DNA of 64,000 nt, from assembly GCF_900107485.1 (NCBI RefSeq), contig NZ_FNQE01000020.1:1-64000 (forward strand), read 5' to 3'. The notes below the pieces were generated by a model. The model worked only from the letters and a program-made list of their open reading frames with translations, was not told where the DNA came from and did no database searches. The stretch is from Proteiniborus ethanoligenes (GTDB taxonomy: Bacteria; Bacillota; Clostridia; Tissierellales; Proteiniboraceae). Within the stretch, counting starts at the first letter, position 1, and the number at the start of each line of letters is the position of its first letter. Shown piece by piece: positions 35,967 through 44,790 of this stretch. Both the position numbers and the translations under genes were made by a program.

Positions 35967-37484
35967 ATGAAGAGACATAGCTTAATGTTTTTTTTAACTG
36001 TACTACTGATTTTTACTATATCAATTGCAAATGCTGACGAAGCTCATTCTGGCTACTGGGAAAGAGTGAACACCATAGATGAAAAGAAGTATTTCAATGA
36101 AGAACTAGTGGATAAAAACTATTGGTCAGCGAATTTTGGTGGTTTCAATGGAAATTCAGAATTTACCACTACTTATGTAGGGCCAAATGAAGAAGATGAT
36201 TATGCACCAAGACCTAAAAATGGTGAAAGTGCAACAGTTACTAGCACCATAAGTGTTCCACCACAATATTTTAATGGTGGAGAAAAATTAAATCTAAACA
36301 TCAACTTAGAAATTTCATCTTCCAATCAACATTTCTTTGATTTTAGAGGAGACGCTAGTGCTAGGTTTGATGAACCAGGAGTTCCAATTGGTCATGTTAC
36401 AGGCGGTGCAATCAACTTTACAGTAAAGGATGAAAATGGAGATAATTTTGACTTCGCAGTATGGCTTTATGGTCCTACTAATTGGAGGTTTAAGGAATAT
36501 GGGAATCAACCAAAGCAATCGGTTGTAGCATCTGCAGAGGCACCCTATGGAAGAGAAGAAGGAGAAAAAATATCAATCTATACACAAGCGGGAATGGGAA
36601 ATCTAAGATGCAGAACTGAATATGTGTATGTTTGGCATGTAGAAGGAAAAGCTCCAAAATCCACTGATAATAAAGGAGTAGATAGTGGAAATAAAATAAA
36701 AGATACACTAAAATGGGCAATACCTGCTGGTGTTCTTATTGGTGGTGGAGGTTATGGAGCATCTAGAATTAGAAAAAGGAAAAAGAATGGGCCAAATATA
36801 GATCAGCTCAGGGATAAAAGAAACAAGCTAAGAAAAAAAGCAAAAGAAGGTAACGAATACGCAGGAAAGATGGCAGAAGCCTATGATGATGTTATTGAAG
36901 GCATTGAATGGAACGATGGAGTTCGGTTTGGTGATGAACATAGAATAAGAAGACTCAGCAGAATGTACACAAAATTCATGAATGGAGATATTGGAGAAAA
37001 TGCAGCTCCTGATGAACTAGGAAAATTGGAATCCGAAACTAGTATGGAAAGATTCAAGAGAAACAGGGAAAACTGGAAGCAAACTAATAAGGATGGTACG
37101 GAAAAAACTTTTGAAGAAGTAGCCAGAGGAGATTCTGCCAAAGCAGTAATCGTACGTGCAGGAATAGATTATTTAACAGGAGGAGCTTCAGAGGCAATGT
37201 TTGGAGGAGCTGAAGCTTATTATACAACCAAAGATGCTATTATTGAAGAAGGCAGAGATGGTGTGGAAGCAATAGGTAAAGCAGTTACAAATTATGGTAT
37301 TGGAAAAGTTACTGATAAAGCTATTAAAACAACAGTAAATAAGGGGACTGGGAAATTTTTAAGTGAAAGCACAAGAGAAGTAAATAAAGCAGTCACTGGC
37401 TTTGCTGAAAAATCTGCAACTGGATTTACTACCAATGAAGCAAAGTCTCTTGTATGGGATTTAGAAAAATCTATTAGAAAGTGA
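35967..37484 (+). CDS. Secreted/membrane protein with polymorphic-toxin-like tail (cluster gene 3)
   Basis: A 505-residue protein. Residues 1-25 are a signal peptide (MFFLTVLLIFTISIANA). A beta-rich extracellular domain follows (to about residue 220), then a membrane helix (TLKWAIPAGVLIGGGGYGA, about 249-267), a basic stretch (RIRKRKK), and a helical cytoplasmic tail. The end (YLTGGASEAMFGGAEAYY, AIGKAVTNYGIGKVTDKA) is rich in Gly/Ala and resembles the pre-toxin or linker regions of polymorphic toxins, but no known toxin domain is seen. ATG 35967 is used with AAGGAGG upstream. The tail is acidic/basic mixed and could bind cytoplasmic partners. Confidence 0.65.
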   Translation: MKRHSLMFFLTVLLIFTISIANADEAHSGYWERVNTIDEKKYFNEELVDKNYWSANFGGFNGNSEFTTTYVGPNEEDDYAPRPKNGESATVTSTISVPPQYFNGGEKLNLNINLEISSSNQHFFDFRGDASARFDEPGVPIGHVTGGAINFTVKDENGDNFDFAVWLYGPTNWRFKEYGNQPKQSVVASAEAPYGREEGEKISIYTQAGMGNLRCRTEYVYVWHVEGKAPKSTDNKGVDSGNKIKDTLKWAIPAGVLIGGGGYGASRIRKRKKNGPNIDQLRDKRNKLRKKAKEGNEYAGKMAEAYDDVIEGIEWNDGVRFGDEHRIRRLSRMYTKFMNGDIGENAAPDELGKLESETSMERFKRNRENWKQTNKDGTEKTFEEVARGDSAKAVIVRAGIDYLTGGASEAMFGGAEAYYTTKDAIIEEGRDGVEAIGKAVTNYGIGKVTDKAIKTTVNKGTGKFLSESTREVNKAVTGFAEKSATGFTTNEAKSLVWDLEKSIRK

Positions 37485-37493
37485 GGGAATAAT

Positions 37494-38645
37494 ATGAGGG
37501 AGAATATAATTATAATACCATCAAATCAGGTATTAGCAGCAGGTAAAAGCATGGGAATTGTTCAAAATACTCTTTCAAAGTTATCTGGATTTCCAGATGA
37601 AAATATTAATGTTTCTGTAAAAGAAGAATGGAAAGATGCACTTCATACACTTTTGGTGCCTAGAAAATTTATAAGACTGATAACAGCAGGAAAAGACAAT
37701 ACCTTAGAAAGCATGAATCTTGCCTGTAATGAAGATAAAATATTGCTCTACAATAGTACGGAGGAAGGGGATACTCTAATACAGATTGAAGAAAGATCGA
37801 AGCTTGAAAATAAGTTGAGCTTACTAATAGGAAATCAAGCAACAGTTAGAGATATATCTCTACCTATGACATTAGATGGACTTATGACACTTTCTGCTAT
37901 TTCTGATATAATAAAAAAGCAAAAGCTAAAAAACATGTTGGATCCATCTTATGAGATGCTTCCACCTAGAATAAATGAAATTCAAAAGATTATAGAAGAC
38001 TCAGAAGAAAAAATGGACCCTAGATGGTGGTTGACACCTTTTATCTCCTATATTTATGGATTAAATCGTAAAGTGAATGTTAATGATGGTCTTATGCCTC
38101 TTTTAGAGATGAAAATAATAGAGGCGCAGGAAGGAGTTGTTTATCCGACAGAATCTGGACTGGCATTTTTGAAGGATCTTTCCGATAGACAGGGAATCAT
38201 TGGGATGGGGAGCTATTATTTTAAAGAAAATAAACCTTTGAAAAATACTATAGTAATACTCAGAACATCCGACCAGATTTGGTACTTTCAGTGTGGAGAA
38301 AACAGTATATTATCAAGTGTTGGTCATGATGAAGCAAAAGACATAATAAAAAAAGAGCTTATGTCAGGTGACGATGTTCCACAGGAAGATAGGCAAAACT
38401 ATACTCTTAATAAGCATGAAATTAATAAAGAAATTAAAACAACCGATTCTAGAAAGTGGGTTTGTCAGTGTGGCAAAGAGAATATAAGTAATTTCTGTGG
38501 GGTATGCGGAAAATCAAAATCAGAAGGAAGTCAGCAAAAGGCAAGGAGCAAATTTTGCATGAACTGCGGCACTGAACTTAGAGAAGATGCTCAGTTCTGC
38601 GGCAATTGTGGTGCTAAAGTCAAAATTGATGCTTTGATACCTTAA
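37494..38645 (+). CDS. Cytosolic protein with wHTH-like middle and two C-terminal zinc ribbons (cluster gene 4)
   Basis: A 383-residue protein with no signal peptide or membrane helix. The N-terminal 130 residues form an alpha/beta domain (NIIIIPSNQVLAAGKS...). The middle (PRWWLTPFISYIYGLNR, MPLLEMKIIEAQEGVVYPTESGLAFL) has a winged-helix look. The tail has two zinc ribbons (CQCGKENISNFCGVCGK and CMNCGTELREDAQFCGNCG). The last gene of the four, 9 bases after gene 3, and followed by a weak hairpin at 38675. The ribbon type is similar to that in genes 1 and 2. Confidence 0.7.
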   Translation: MRENIIIIPSNQVLAAGKSMGIVQNTLSKLSGFPDENINVSVKEEWKDALHTLLVPRKFIRLITAGKDNTLESMNLACNEDKILLYNSTEEGDTLIQIEERSKLENKLSLLIGNQATVRDISLPMTLDGLMTLSAISDIIKKQKLKNMLDPSYEMLPPRINEIQKIIEDSEEKMDPRWWLTPFISYIYGLNRKVNVNDGLMPLLEMKIIEAQEGVVYPTESGLAFLKDLSDRQGIIGMGSYYFKENKPLKNTIVILRTSDQIWYFQCGENSILSSVGHDEAKDIIKKELMSGDDVPQEDRQNYTLNKHEINKEIKTTDSRKWVCQCGKENISNFCGVCGKSKSEGSQQKARSKFCMNCGTELREDAQFCGNCGAKVKIDALIP

Positions 38646-38674
38646 AGTAAAGGAAACCTATTTGGAACATAAGG

Positions 38675-38716
38675 GGACTGTTCTTTTGTGCACAATAGCA
38701 TAGAAAAACAGTCCTT
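38675..38716 (+). terminator. Weak terminator after the zinc-ribbon cluster
   Basis: GGACTGTT / AACAGTCC with a loop of about 24 bases; T-rich tail is short. The remainder of the 38646-39108 gap holds the operator and leader hairpin listed separately. Confidence 0.5.
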
Positions 38717-38848
38717 CTGTATTTAATTATTTATTAACTTTACTGCTCCAAGAGGGTAGTAGCTTAAGTGCTTATTTGCATTTATAATTGCTTTTTTATT
38801 GACAATACCTTTCTTTAAAGAAAATAAAAATAATTAGATAGAACAGTA

Positions 38849-38893
38849 TTAGTTCATATATAGTTCATATTGTTTTAATAAAATAAATATTAT
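38849..38893 (+). promoter_or_regulatory. Direct-repeat operator (TAGTTCATA x2, 11-bp period) and -10 of the two-component operon
   Basis: TTAGTTCATATATAGTTCAT holds two TAGTTCATA half-sites 11 bases apart, followed 16 bases later by TATTAT (38888-38893). OmpR/PhoB regulators bind such tandem direct repeats. The same motif recurs at 41127 before the next gene, so this is probably the response regulator's own site. Confidence 0.65.
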
Positions 38894-38995
38894 ATCTTAT
38901 TCTTCACCTTGGGTTTAGAATGATAAAAGTAGAGTTTTTTAATGAACTTACTTGGACTTTAATATTTAATTTGAGATAATATAAGAAAAGCTTTT

Positions 38996-39039
38996 ATTAG
39001 TGCATAAAAGGTAGCTTTTCTTGAGCTACTTGCACTAAT
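38996..39039 (+). repeat. Nested perfect hairpin in the leader of the response regulator
   Basis: Outer arms ATTAGTGCA / TGCACTAAT (9 bp) enclose inner arms GTAGCT / AGCTAC (6 bp). It lies 70 bases before the start codon of the response regulator and has no U-tract. Confidence 0.55.
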
Positions 39040-39108
39040 CAAGTTAATGAAACGAAAAAAATAAAAAAGCAGAACTTTCCTATTCGTTGTAAGAAAGAGG
39101 TGGTGAAT

Positions 39109-39783
39109 ATGGTTACTATTTTAGTAGCTGAAGATGATAAAAACCTTCAAAAATTGATTACAGCTATATTAAAGCAACATGGATATAATGTATTAAATGC
39201 TAAAGATGGTTTACAAGCATTGAAGATACTAGACAGAAATCATGTAGATCTAATTATTAGCGATATTATGATGCCCAATATGGATGGGTACGCATTAACT
39301 AAGTCCCTTAGAGAATCTAATTACAATTTACCAATTTTAATGATAACGGCAAAAGAAACTTTAGAGGATAAAAAGAAAGGTTTTATTGTAGGAACTGATG
39401 ACTACATGGTTAAACCTATAGACATGGATGAGTTGATTTTAAGGGTAGCAGCATTATTGCGCAGATCTCGTATTGCAACTGAACATCGCTTAGTTGTAGG
39501 AGATGTACAACTTGATTACGATACATTGACTGTAAGTATAAAAGGCGATTCTAATGTTATACCTAAAAAGGAGTTTTATCTATTATTTAAACTTCTCAGT
39601 TATCCTAAGCAAATATTCACAAGACAGCAATTGATGGATGAAATATGGGGTATGGATTCAGAAGCTGACGAACGAACAGTGGATGTACATATTAAAAGAT
39701 TAAGAGAAAAGTTCTTAAGCTGTGATGAATTTGAAATTGTTACAGTTAGAGGTCTAGGATATAAAGCGGAGATAAAAATATGA
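39109..39783 (+). CDS. OmpR-family response regulator
   Basis: A 224-residue regulator. Receiver domain residues 1-120: acidic pair EDD near 8-10, phosphoacceptor Asp in LIISDIMMPN near 52, conserved Thr/Lys in TAKE and VKPIDMDEL near 82 and 103. The C-terminal winged helix (residues about 128-224) has the usual RTVDVHIKRLREKF recognition helix and GLGYK end. ATG 39109 follows AAGAGG at good spacing; in-frame GTGs at 39100 and 39103 overlap it. It overlaps the kinase gene by 4 bases. Likely target sites are the direct repeats at 38849 and 41127. Confidence 0.92.
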   Translation: MVTILVAEDDKNLQKLITAILKQHGYNVLNAKDGLQALKILDRNHVDLIISDIMMPNMDGYALTKSLRESNYNLPILMITAKETLEDKKKGFIVGTDDYMVKPIDMDELILRVAALLRRSRIATEHRLVVGDVQLDYDTLTVSIKGDSNVIPKKEFYLLFKLLSYPKQIFTRQQLMDEIWGMDSEADERTVDVHIKRLREKFLSCDEFEIVTVRGLGYKAEIKI

Positions 39784-41078
39784 AGAAGATAACAGTAAAA
39801 CTAGCTTTATTTTTTATTCTCCTTATATGCATTTCTTCAATTTTATCCTTTTTTATATCGACTTTTTTTATAGACAATATTGAAAATGAAATAAAGCTAA
39901 GCCAAGAATTAATAGCATCCTCTATACTTGAATTAAATCAAAAAACAGATTTAAGCATAGAAGAAATTATTAATATTACCTCTACTCCCATGTATGATGT
40001 TAACATAGTTGAAAATATTGATCTAATAGAAATTACAGAGGAAGAAATAGATAGAATATATAACAAAGAAATTGTTTTTTTAAATCATAGTAGATTATAC
40101 AGACCTACTATACTACTTATAATAAATGACTCTTTTGTTCAAATAAGTCTTCATTCACATAACAATATATTTAAAATTGTCGCATCTCGTGTATGGATTA
40201 CATTATTATTCTATGTAGTTATAGGAACTTTGCTAATTGTATTGCTTGCAAAAAGTGTGGTCAAGCCAATATTAAGACTAACTGATGCTACTCAAGAAGT
40301 AGCTAAAGGAAACTTTGATATACAAGTCGAGTATAAAAGTAATGATGAAATTGGCCAGCTTACAGAAAATTTCAATAAAATGACAAGAGAATTAAAAAAC
40401 ATAGAATATCTTCGCAAAGATTTCATAACTAATGTCTCTCATGAGTTTAAGACACCAATTGCATCTATTCATGGATTTGCAAAGTTAATACAGAAAGACA
40501 ATATATCAGAGGAAGATAAAAAAGAATATGCAAATATTATAGTTGAGGAAACGACTAGATTATCTAATCTTTCATCTAATATGCTAAAGCTTTCAAAGCT
40601 TGAAAATCAAGAAATAGGAAATAAGAAATCTATATTTTATTTAGATGAGCAAATAAGAAGAAGTATTCTGCTTCTTGAATATGAATGGAGACAAAAGAAT
40701 ATTGAATTTGATATAGAGCTTGATAAAATCAAGTATTTGGGAGATGAAGAGTTACTTCAACAGGTTTGGATCAATCTTTTGGGCAATGCAATTAAATTTT
40801 CTAACAATAATAGCATAATTAATGTAAGACTTGAGACAAGAGAAGAAAATGTAATAGTTAAAATTAAAGATCAAGGCATAGGCATGAATGAAAAGACAAA
40901 AACGCGTATTTTTGAAAAGTTTTATCAAGGGGATGAAGCCCATTCCTCTGAAGGTAATGGATTAGGATTACCACTTGTAAAGAGAATAATAGATTTATAC
41001 CATGGTAACATCCAAGTAGAAAGCACACTAAATAAAGGAACAACATTTATTATTAAACTACCATTAGAATATTTCTAA
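39780..41078 (+). CDS. Sensor histidine kinase
   Basis: A 432-residue membrane kinase. Helix 1 is near residues 7-29 and helix 2 near 137-160, enclosing an extracellular sensor of about 110 residues rich in Glu/Ile. A HAMP segment follows (AKSVVKPILRLTDATQEVAKG), then H-box SHEFKTPIASIHGF near 220, N-box LLGNAIKFS, and G-boxes GIGMNEKTK and GNGLGLPLVKRI. ATG 39780 overlaps the response-regulator stop (ATGA). The sensor has no known ligand-binding motif, so the signal is unknown. Confidence 0.92.
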   Translation: MKKITVKLALFFILLICISSILSFFISTFFIDNIENEIKLSQELIASSILELNQKTDLSIEEIINITSTPMYDVNIVENIDLIEITEEEIDRIYNKEIVFLNHSRLYRPTILLIINDSFVQISLHSHNNIFKIVASRVWITLLFYVVIGTLLIVLLAKSVVKPILRLTDATQEVAKGNFDIQVEYKSNDEIGQLTENFNKMTRELKNIEYLRKDFITNVSHEFKTPIASIHGFAKLIQKDNISEEDKKEYANIIVEETTRLSNLSSNMLKLSKLENQEIGNKKSIFYLDEQIRRSILLLEYEWRQKNIEFDIELDKIKYLGDEELLQQVWINLLGNAIKFSNNNSIINVRLETREENVIVKIKDQGIGMNEKTKTRIFEKFYQGDEAHSSEGNGLGLPLVKRIIDLYHGNIQVESTLNKGTTFIIKLPLEYF

Positions 41079-41126
41079 TAACCAAATAATTAAGGTGTAT
41101 TATGTTGCATTATGAAAAAATATAAA

Positions 41127-41168
41127 TTAGTTCATACTTAGTTCACATTAATGATATATTATTATACT
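41127..41168 (+). promoter_or_regulatory. Second direct-repeat operator and promoter, upstream of the zinc protease
   Basis: TTAGTTCATACTTAGTTCAC contains TAGTTCATA and TAGTTCACA 11 bases apart. A -10 like TATACT (41163-41168) follows 14 bases later, so the repeats overlap the -35 position as expected for activation by an OmpR-type regulator. Confidence 0.65.
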
Positions 41169-41353
41169 ATACTTATAAAGTAAATATGAGAATTAGAATA
41201 AACAAGACTAATAATTAAAGCTTATAAAGCATTAATAATAGAAATTAGATTTAGTAAAATAGGGTATATTATAGGATATATTATATAGTATAGGTAAATA
41301 GCAATCTTACTTTAATAACAAAATATTAAATATGTTGAAGGAGAGTGGTACAA

Positions 41354-42052
41354 ATGTATCCATATGGATTTTATCGATTTGATCCGACTATGATTATATT
41401 AATTCCAGCAATAGTTTTGACTCTATATGCTCAAAGCAAAGTTAAATCAAATTTTAATAAATATTTAAGGGTACCGACAAGAAGAGGGTATACTGGCGCA
41501 CAGGTGGCAAGATACTTATTAGACCAAAATGGATTACATCAGATTCCAATTGAAGTTGCAAGTGGGCAATTAAGCGATCACTATGACCCTACTAAACGTG
41601 TGCTAAGATTATCTAGAGAGGTACATCAAGGTAATTCTATAGCTTCAGTAAGCGTAGCTGCTCATGAAGTAGGTCATGCTATTCAGCATGCAAATGGATA
41701 TGCTCCATTGTCCATTAGAAATATAGTGTTTCCTGTGGCTAGATTTGGTTCTTCGGCTGCTTGGATTTTTATAATGGTAGGGCTACTTATTCCTTCTCTT
41801 GGAGGCTTAATGAATATTGGCATTTTGCTCTTTGGAGCAGCTGTACTGTTTCAAGTAGTGACGCTTCCAGTAGAATTTAATGCAAGCAGTAGAGCCTTAA
41901 AGCTACTTGATGCTAATGGATTTGTTATGGGTGAAGAATCAAAGGGAGCACAAAAAGTATTGAGAGCAGCTGCTTTAACTTATGTGGCAGCTATGGCTAG
42001 TGGAGTTGCACAGCTAATAAGGCTTATTTTAATTAGAAATAGTAGAGATTAA
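41354..42052 (+). CDS. YugP-type zinc membrane metallopeptidase
   Basis: A 232-residue protein of the neutral zinc metallopeptidase/DUF family seen in YugP. N-terminal membrane helix, then zinc motif AAHEVGHAIQHAN (HEVGH) near residue 110, two more membrane helices near 140-175 and a C-terminal helix. PVEFNASSRAL near 180 is typical. ATG 41354 is used; GAAGGAGAG precedes it, and GTG 41345 overlaps that site. Substrates are unknown. It follows a repeat shared with the two-component operon, so it is probably under its control. Confidence 0.88.
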   Translation: MYPYGFYRFDPTMIILIPAIVLTLYAQSKVKSNFNKYLRVPTRRGYTGAQVARYLLDQNGLHQIPIEVASGQLSDHYDPTKRVLRLSREVHQGNSIASVSVAAHEVGHAIQHANGYAPLSIRNIVFPVARFGSSAAWIFIMVGLLIPSLGGLMNIGILLFGAAVLFQVVTLPVEFNASSRALKLLDANGFVMGEESKGAQKVLRAAALTYVAAMASGVAQLIRLILIRNSRD

Positions 42053-42108
42053 GATTAGCATATAAGAACTGAATAACATCATTTAATATTACTTATAAAC
42101 TAATAAGG

Positions 42109-42152
42109 GATGTTTCAATATCACTGAAAAATTGATATTGAAACGTCTTTTT
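42109..42152 (+). terminator. Terminator after the metallopeptidase
   Basis: 15-bp stem GATGTTTCAATATCA / TGATATTGAAACGTC (one G-U pair) then TTTTT. Confidence 0.88.
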
Positions 42153-42308
42153 GTTTTCTTTATAGTAGCGCTTATCTTTATTCTAATTATATTGATAGAT
42201 GCTTAGACTGTTTTAATAGCAGTAGGAGGTTTCTGATAGTAAAGTTCTACTTTTATAAAGTTCTATAAGGTTAAATGCTATATTTTAGGGTATATTTATA
42301 GAAAATAT

Positions 42309-42326
42309 CTATAACATTTGTTATAG
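42309..42326 (+). promoter_or_regulatory. Palindrome upstream of the selenoperoxiredoxin
   Basis: CTATAACA-tt-TGTTATAG, perfect 8-bp arms, 30 bases before the start codon. A position this close to the gene suggests an operator. A pair of direct repeats AAAGTTCTA lies further up near 42240-42265. Confidence 0.5.
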
Positions 42327-42356
42327 CAATAAAAATAATCTATAGGAGGTGGGTTT

Positions 42357-43076
42357 ATGCCTGAGGAAATTAAAGTTGGTTGTGCAAGACCAGAGCTTAA
42401 AAAATCACCAGTAGAGGAAATTCATGAAACGCCAAAATCTATAAAAAAGGAGGAGGGACAAAAGATGTTAAGAGTAGGAAAATTAGCACCATCATTTACT
42501 GCACCAGCTTTTCACGAAGGTAAGTTTATAAATGTTAATCTAGAAGATTACAGAGGCAAATGGGTACTATTGTGCTTTTACCCAGGAGACTTTACTTTTG
42601 TCTGAGCTACGGAAGTTTCAGCAGTTGCTGAAAAATATTCTGAGCTACAAAAATTAGATGTACAAGTTCTTTCAGTGAGCGTAGATTCTGTATTTGTTCA
42701 TAAAATGTGGAATGAACATGAATTATCAAAGATGATAGGCAAAGATATTCCATTCCCAATGCTATCAGATCAAGATGGAAGCATAGGGAAAATGTATGGC
42801 ATATATGATGAAGATAGCGGAGTTGAAACAAGAGGAAGATTCATTATAGATCCGGATGGAATCGTGCAAGGCTTTGAAGTACTTACACCTCCAGTAGGTA
42901 GAAATGTAGAAGAATCTATAAGACAGGTCAAAGCATTTCAATTAGTAAGGGAAACAAAAGGTGGGGAGGTTACTCCATCAGGCTGGAAACCAGGAAAAAC
43001 AACTTTAAAACCAGGTCCAGATCTTGTAGGTAATGTATGGAAGGCTTGGAAGGTTAGCGAGGCTTTTGAAGATTAG
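42357..43076 (+). CDS. Selenocysteine-containing peroxiredoxin
   Basis: A 239-residue protein. UGA 42603-42605 replaces the catalytic Cys of the AhpC/Prx motif ([13 protein letters not shown]), and the frame is open and homologous on both sides ([32 protein letters not shown]). A perfect 7-bp hairpin (TTTCAGC-agtt-GCTGAAA, 42616-42633) lies 10 bases after the UGA and its loop G falls 19 bases after it, right for a bacterial SECIS. The N-terminal 36 residues, with [10 protein letters not shown], are extra compared with standard Prx, and the C-terminus ([10 protein letters not shown]) lacks the resolving Cys, so only one redox residue is in the core. It reduces peroxides. ATG 42357 follows AGGAGGTGG. 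Confidence 0.93.
42603..42633 (+). promoter_or_regulatory. UGA-selenocysteine codon and SECIS hairpin
   Basis: UGA at 42603-42605, hairpin arms 42616-42622 and 42627-42633 with loop AGTT. The distance of 19 bases from UGA to loop G fits the bacterial SECIS rule. Confidence 0.85.
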
Positions 43077-43130
43077 TGTTAATAATATTATAAAACCTTT
43101 CTTTTAAGCTGTAATTTTACATAAATCAGG

Positions 43131-43165
43131 GTGTGGGGGATTCATATCTCCTACACTCTTTTTAA
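43131..43165 (+). terminator. Terminator after the selenoperoxiredoxin
   Basis: GTGTGGGGGA / TCTCCTACAC (two G-U pairs), then TC and five T. Confidence 0.8.
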
Positions 43166-43307
43166 TTTTTGATATTTTGTTTAGGAAAAGGTAGTTTTAT
43201 AAAATTATTATAGCAGATTTAGAAAACAAGCAGCACATTATGAATGATAATCTAAAGGCATGGTAATTGCCTTATAAATATTAAGATTAAGAAGGAGAAT
43301 GTGAAAT

Positions 43308-43730
43308 ATGAAAAAATCAAAATATTTATTTATCCTCTTAAATACATCATTAGTATTGTTACTTTCTGCCTGTGGAGGTGGAAAGAATGGACCTAGTATT
43401 AGTAATGATAACAGCAATACAGAATCAGAAATTGGAAGCAAGAGACAACTTTGGCCTACAGAGGATTTACCTGGATTGCCTGAATTAAAAGGGAATATAG
43501 AAAGCTTTTTCAAGGAGGAAAACAGCTCTTATCTTACTATTAAAGTGGAAGGAACTGAAATCGTTGAAGACTATATAGAGCTACTAAGAGAAAAGAATAT
43601 AGAGTTTTGGGACGAGCCAGTAATGTATGATGGAAATATGCAATTTTTATCATCAATCAGTGGAAATACTTTAAATTTTGCATATAAAGAATCAGAGAAG
43701 CTAGTGTTTATTGAATATATGTTAAACTAA
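43308..43730 (+). CDS. Small lipoprotein
   Basis: A 140-residue lipoprotein. The signal peptide ends in the lipobox LLSAC, with Cys near residue 22, followed by a Gly/Ser/Asn-rich spacer (GGGKNGPSISNDNSN). The rest (WPTEDLPGLPELKG ... GTEIVEDYIELLREKNIEFWDEP) looks like a small alpha-beta domain with a helix and strands. No known family was recognised. AGGAGAATG precedes ATG 43308. It is on its own between two terminators. Confidence 0.75.
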   Translation: MKKSKYLFILLNTSLVLLLSACGGGKNGPSISNDNSNTESEIGSKRQLWPTEDLPGLPELKGNIESFFKEENSSYLTIKVEGTEIVEDYIELLREKNIEFWDEPVMYDGNMQFLSSISGNTLNFAYKESEKLVFIEYMLN

Positions 43731-43746
43731 TTGTTAAATATTAAAG

Positions 43747-43790
43747 AAAAAAGTGTGTAAGGAAATTAATGTTACCTTACACACTTTTTT
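43747..43790. terminator. Bidirectional terminator shared by the lipoprotein and pdxS
   Basis: AAAAAAGTGTGTAAGG / CCTTACACACTTTTTT, 16-bp perfect stem, A-run on one side and T-run on the other, between converging genes. Confidence 0.92.
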
Positions 43791-43808
43791 ATAACGAAAA
43801 GGACTATT

Positions 43809-44675
43809 CTACCTTTGAGACATTAACAGCTCAATTTCTTGTTCATTAATTCCAACCATAGCCTCGCCCAAATCCTCAGACAGAGTAGCAATAAGCTTAG
43901 AGTCTTTATAGTTTGCAACAGCCTTTACAATTGCCTGTGCTCTTTTTGCAGGATTACCAGACTTGAAAATACCAGAACCTACAAATACGCCCTCAGCACC
44001 AAGCTGCATCATCAAAGCCGCATCAGCAGGAGTAGCAACTCCTCCAGCAGCAAAATTAACAACAGGAAGCTTACCGTTTTCGTGTACATATTTTACTAGA
44101 GCATAAGGTACCTGCAATTCTTTAGCCTCATGAAATAGTTCATCTTCTCTCATGCTTTGAAGACTTCTTATTTGTTGATTAATCATTCTCATATGTCGTA
44201 CTGCTTGAACAATATCGCCAGTACCAGGCTCACCCTTTGTTCTTATCATTGAAGCACCTTCGCTAATTCTTCTTAATGCTTCTCCTAGATCTTTAGCTCC
44301 ACATACAAAAGGAGAATCAAATTGAGTTTTATCAATATGATATTTGTCATCTGCTGGTGAAAGCACTTCGCTTTCGTCAATAAAATCGATACCTATTGCT
44401 TGTAGTATTTGTGCTTCAACAAAATGCCCAATACGTACCTTTGCCATTACTGGAATAGATACTGCCTCTTGTATGCTTTTAATCATTTTAGGATCACTCA
44501 TTCTAGAAACTCCACCTGCGGCACGAATATCAGCTGGAATTCTTTCTAGAGCCATAACAGCACAAGCACCAGCCTCTTCTGCTATTTTAGCTTGCTCAGG
44601 AGTGGTAACGTCCATAATAACCCCACCCTTAAGCCTTTGTGCTAATTCTTTGCCTAATTCATAAGATTTTCTCAT
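43809..44675 (-). CDS. pdxS: Pyridoxal 5'-phosphate synthase lyase subunit
   Basis: A 288-residue (beta/alpha)8 enzyme of the DXP-independent route: ribose 5-phosphate, glyceraldehyde 3-phosphate and ammonia give PLP. Conserved parts are [34 protein letters not shown] and the Schiff-base Lys in [11 protein letters not shown] near residue 82. AAGGAGG precedes the start ATG at 44675. No pdxT glutaminase gene is adjacent, as it would be in most Firmicutes; the ammonia source must be PdxT encoded elsewhere or free ammonia. It diverges from a PdxR-like regulator. Confidence 0.95.
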   Translation of the reverse strand: MRKSYELGKELAQRLKGGVIMDVTTPEQAKIAEEAGACAVMALERIPADIRAAGGVSRMSDPKMIKSIQEAVSIPVMAKVRIGHFVEAQILQAIGIDFIDESEVLSPADDKYHIDKTQFDSPFVCGAKDLGEALRRISEGASMIRTKGEPGTGDIVQAVRHMRMINQQIRSLQSMREDELFHEAKELQVPYALVKYVHENGKLPVVNFAAGGVATPADAALMMQLGAEGVFVGSGIFKSGNPAKRAQAIVKAVANYKDSKLIATLSEDLGEAMVGINEQEIELLMSQR

Positions 44676-44699
44676 ATTAACAACCTCCTTAATATAAAC

Positions 44700-44790
44700 T
44701 TGACAAATTTATGTAACATGTTAATATTATTATATTCTTGAACTGATACTTCTAAAAGTATCAATTTGTCATAAGTTAATAGTATCAGTT
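44700..44790 (+). promoter_or_regulatory. pdxS-pdxR intergenic promoter and operator repeats
   Basis: TTGACA (44700-44705) plus TAATAT about 16 bases later can drive the regulator. A perfect palindrome TGATACTT-ctaa-AAGTATCA (44744-44763) lies downstream, and a third half-site AGTATCAGTT is at 44781-44790. Three copies of AGTATCA between the divergent genes suggest binding sites of the MocR/PdxR protein for control of both directions. Confidence 0.6.
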
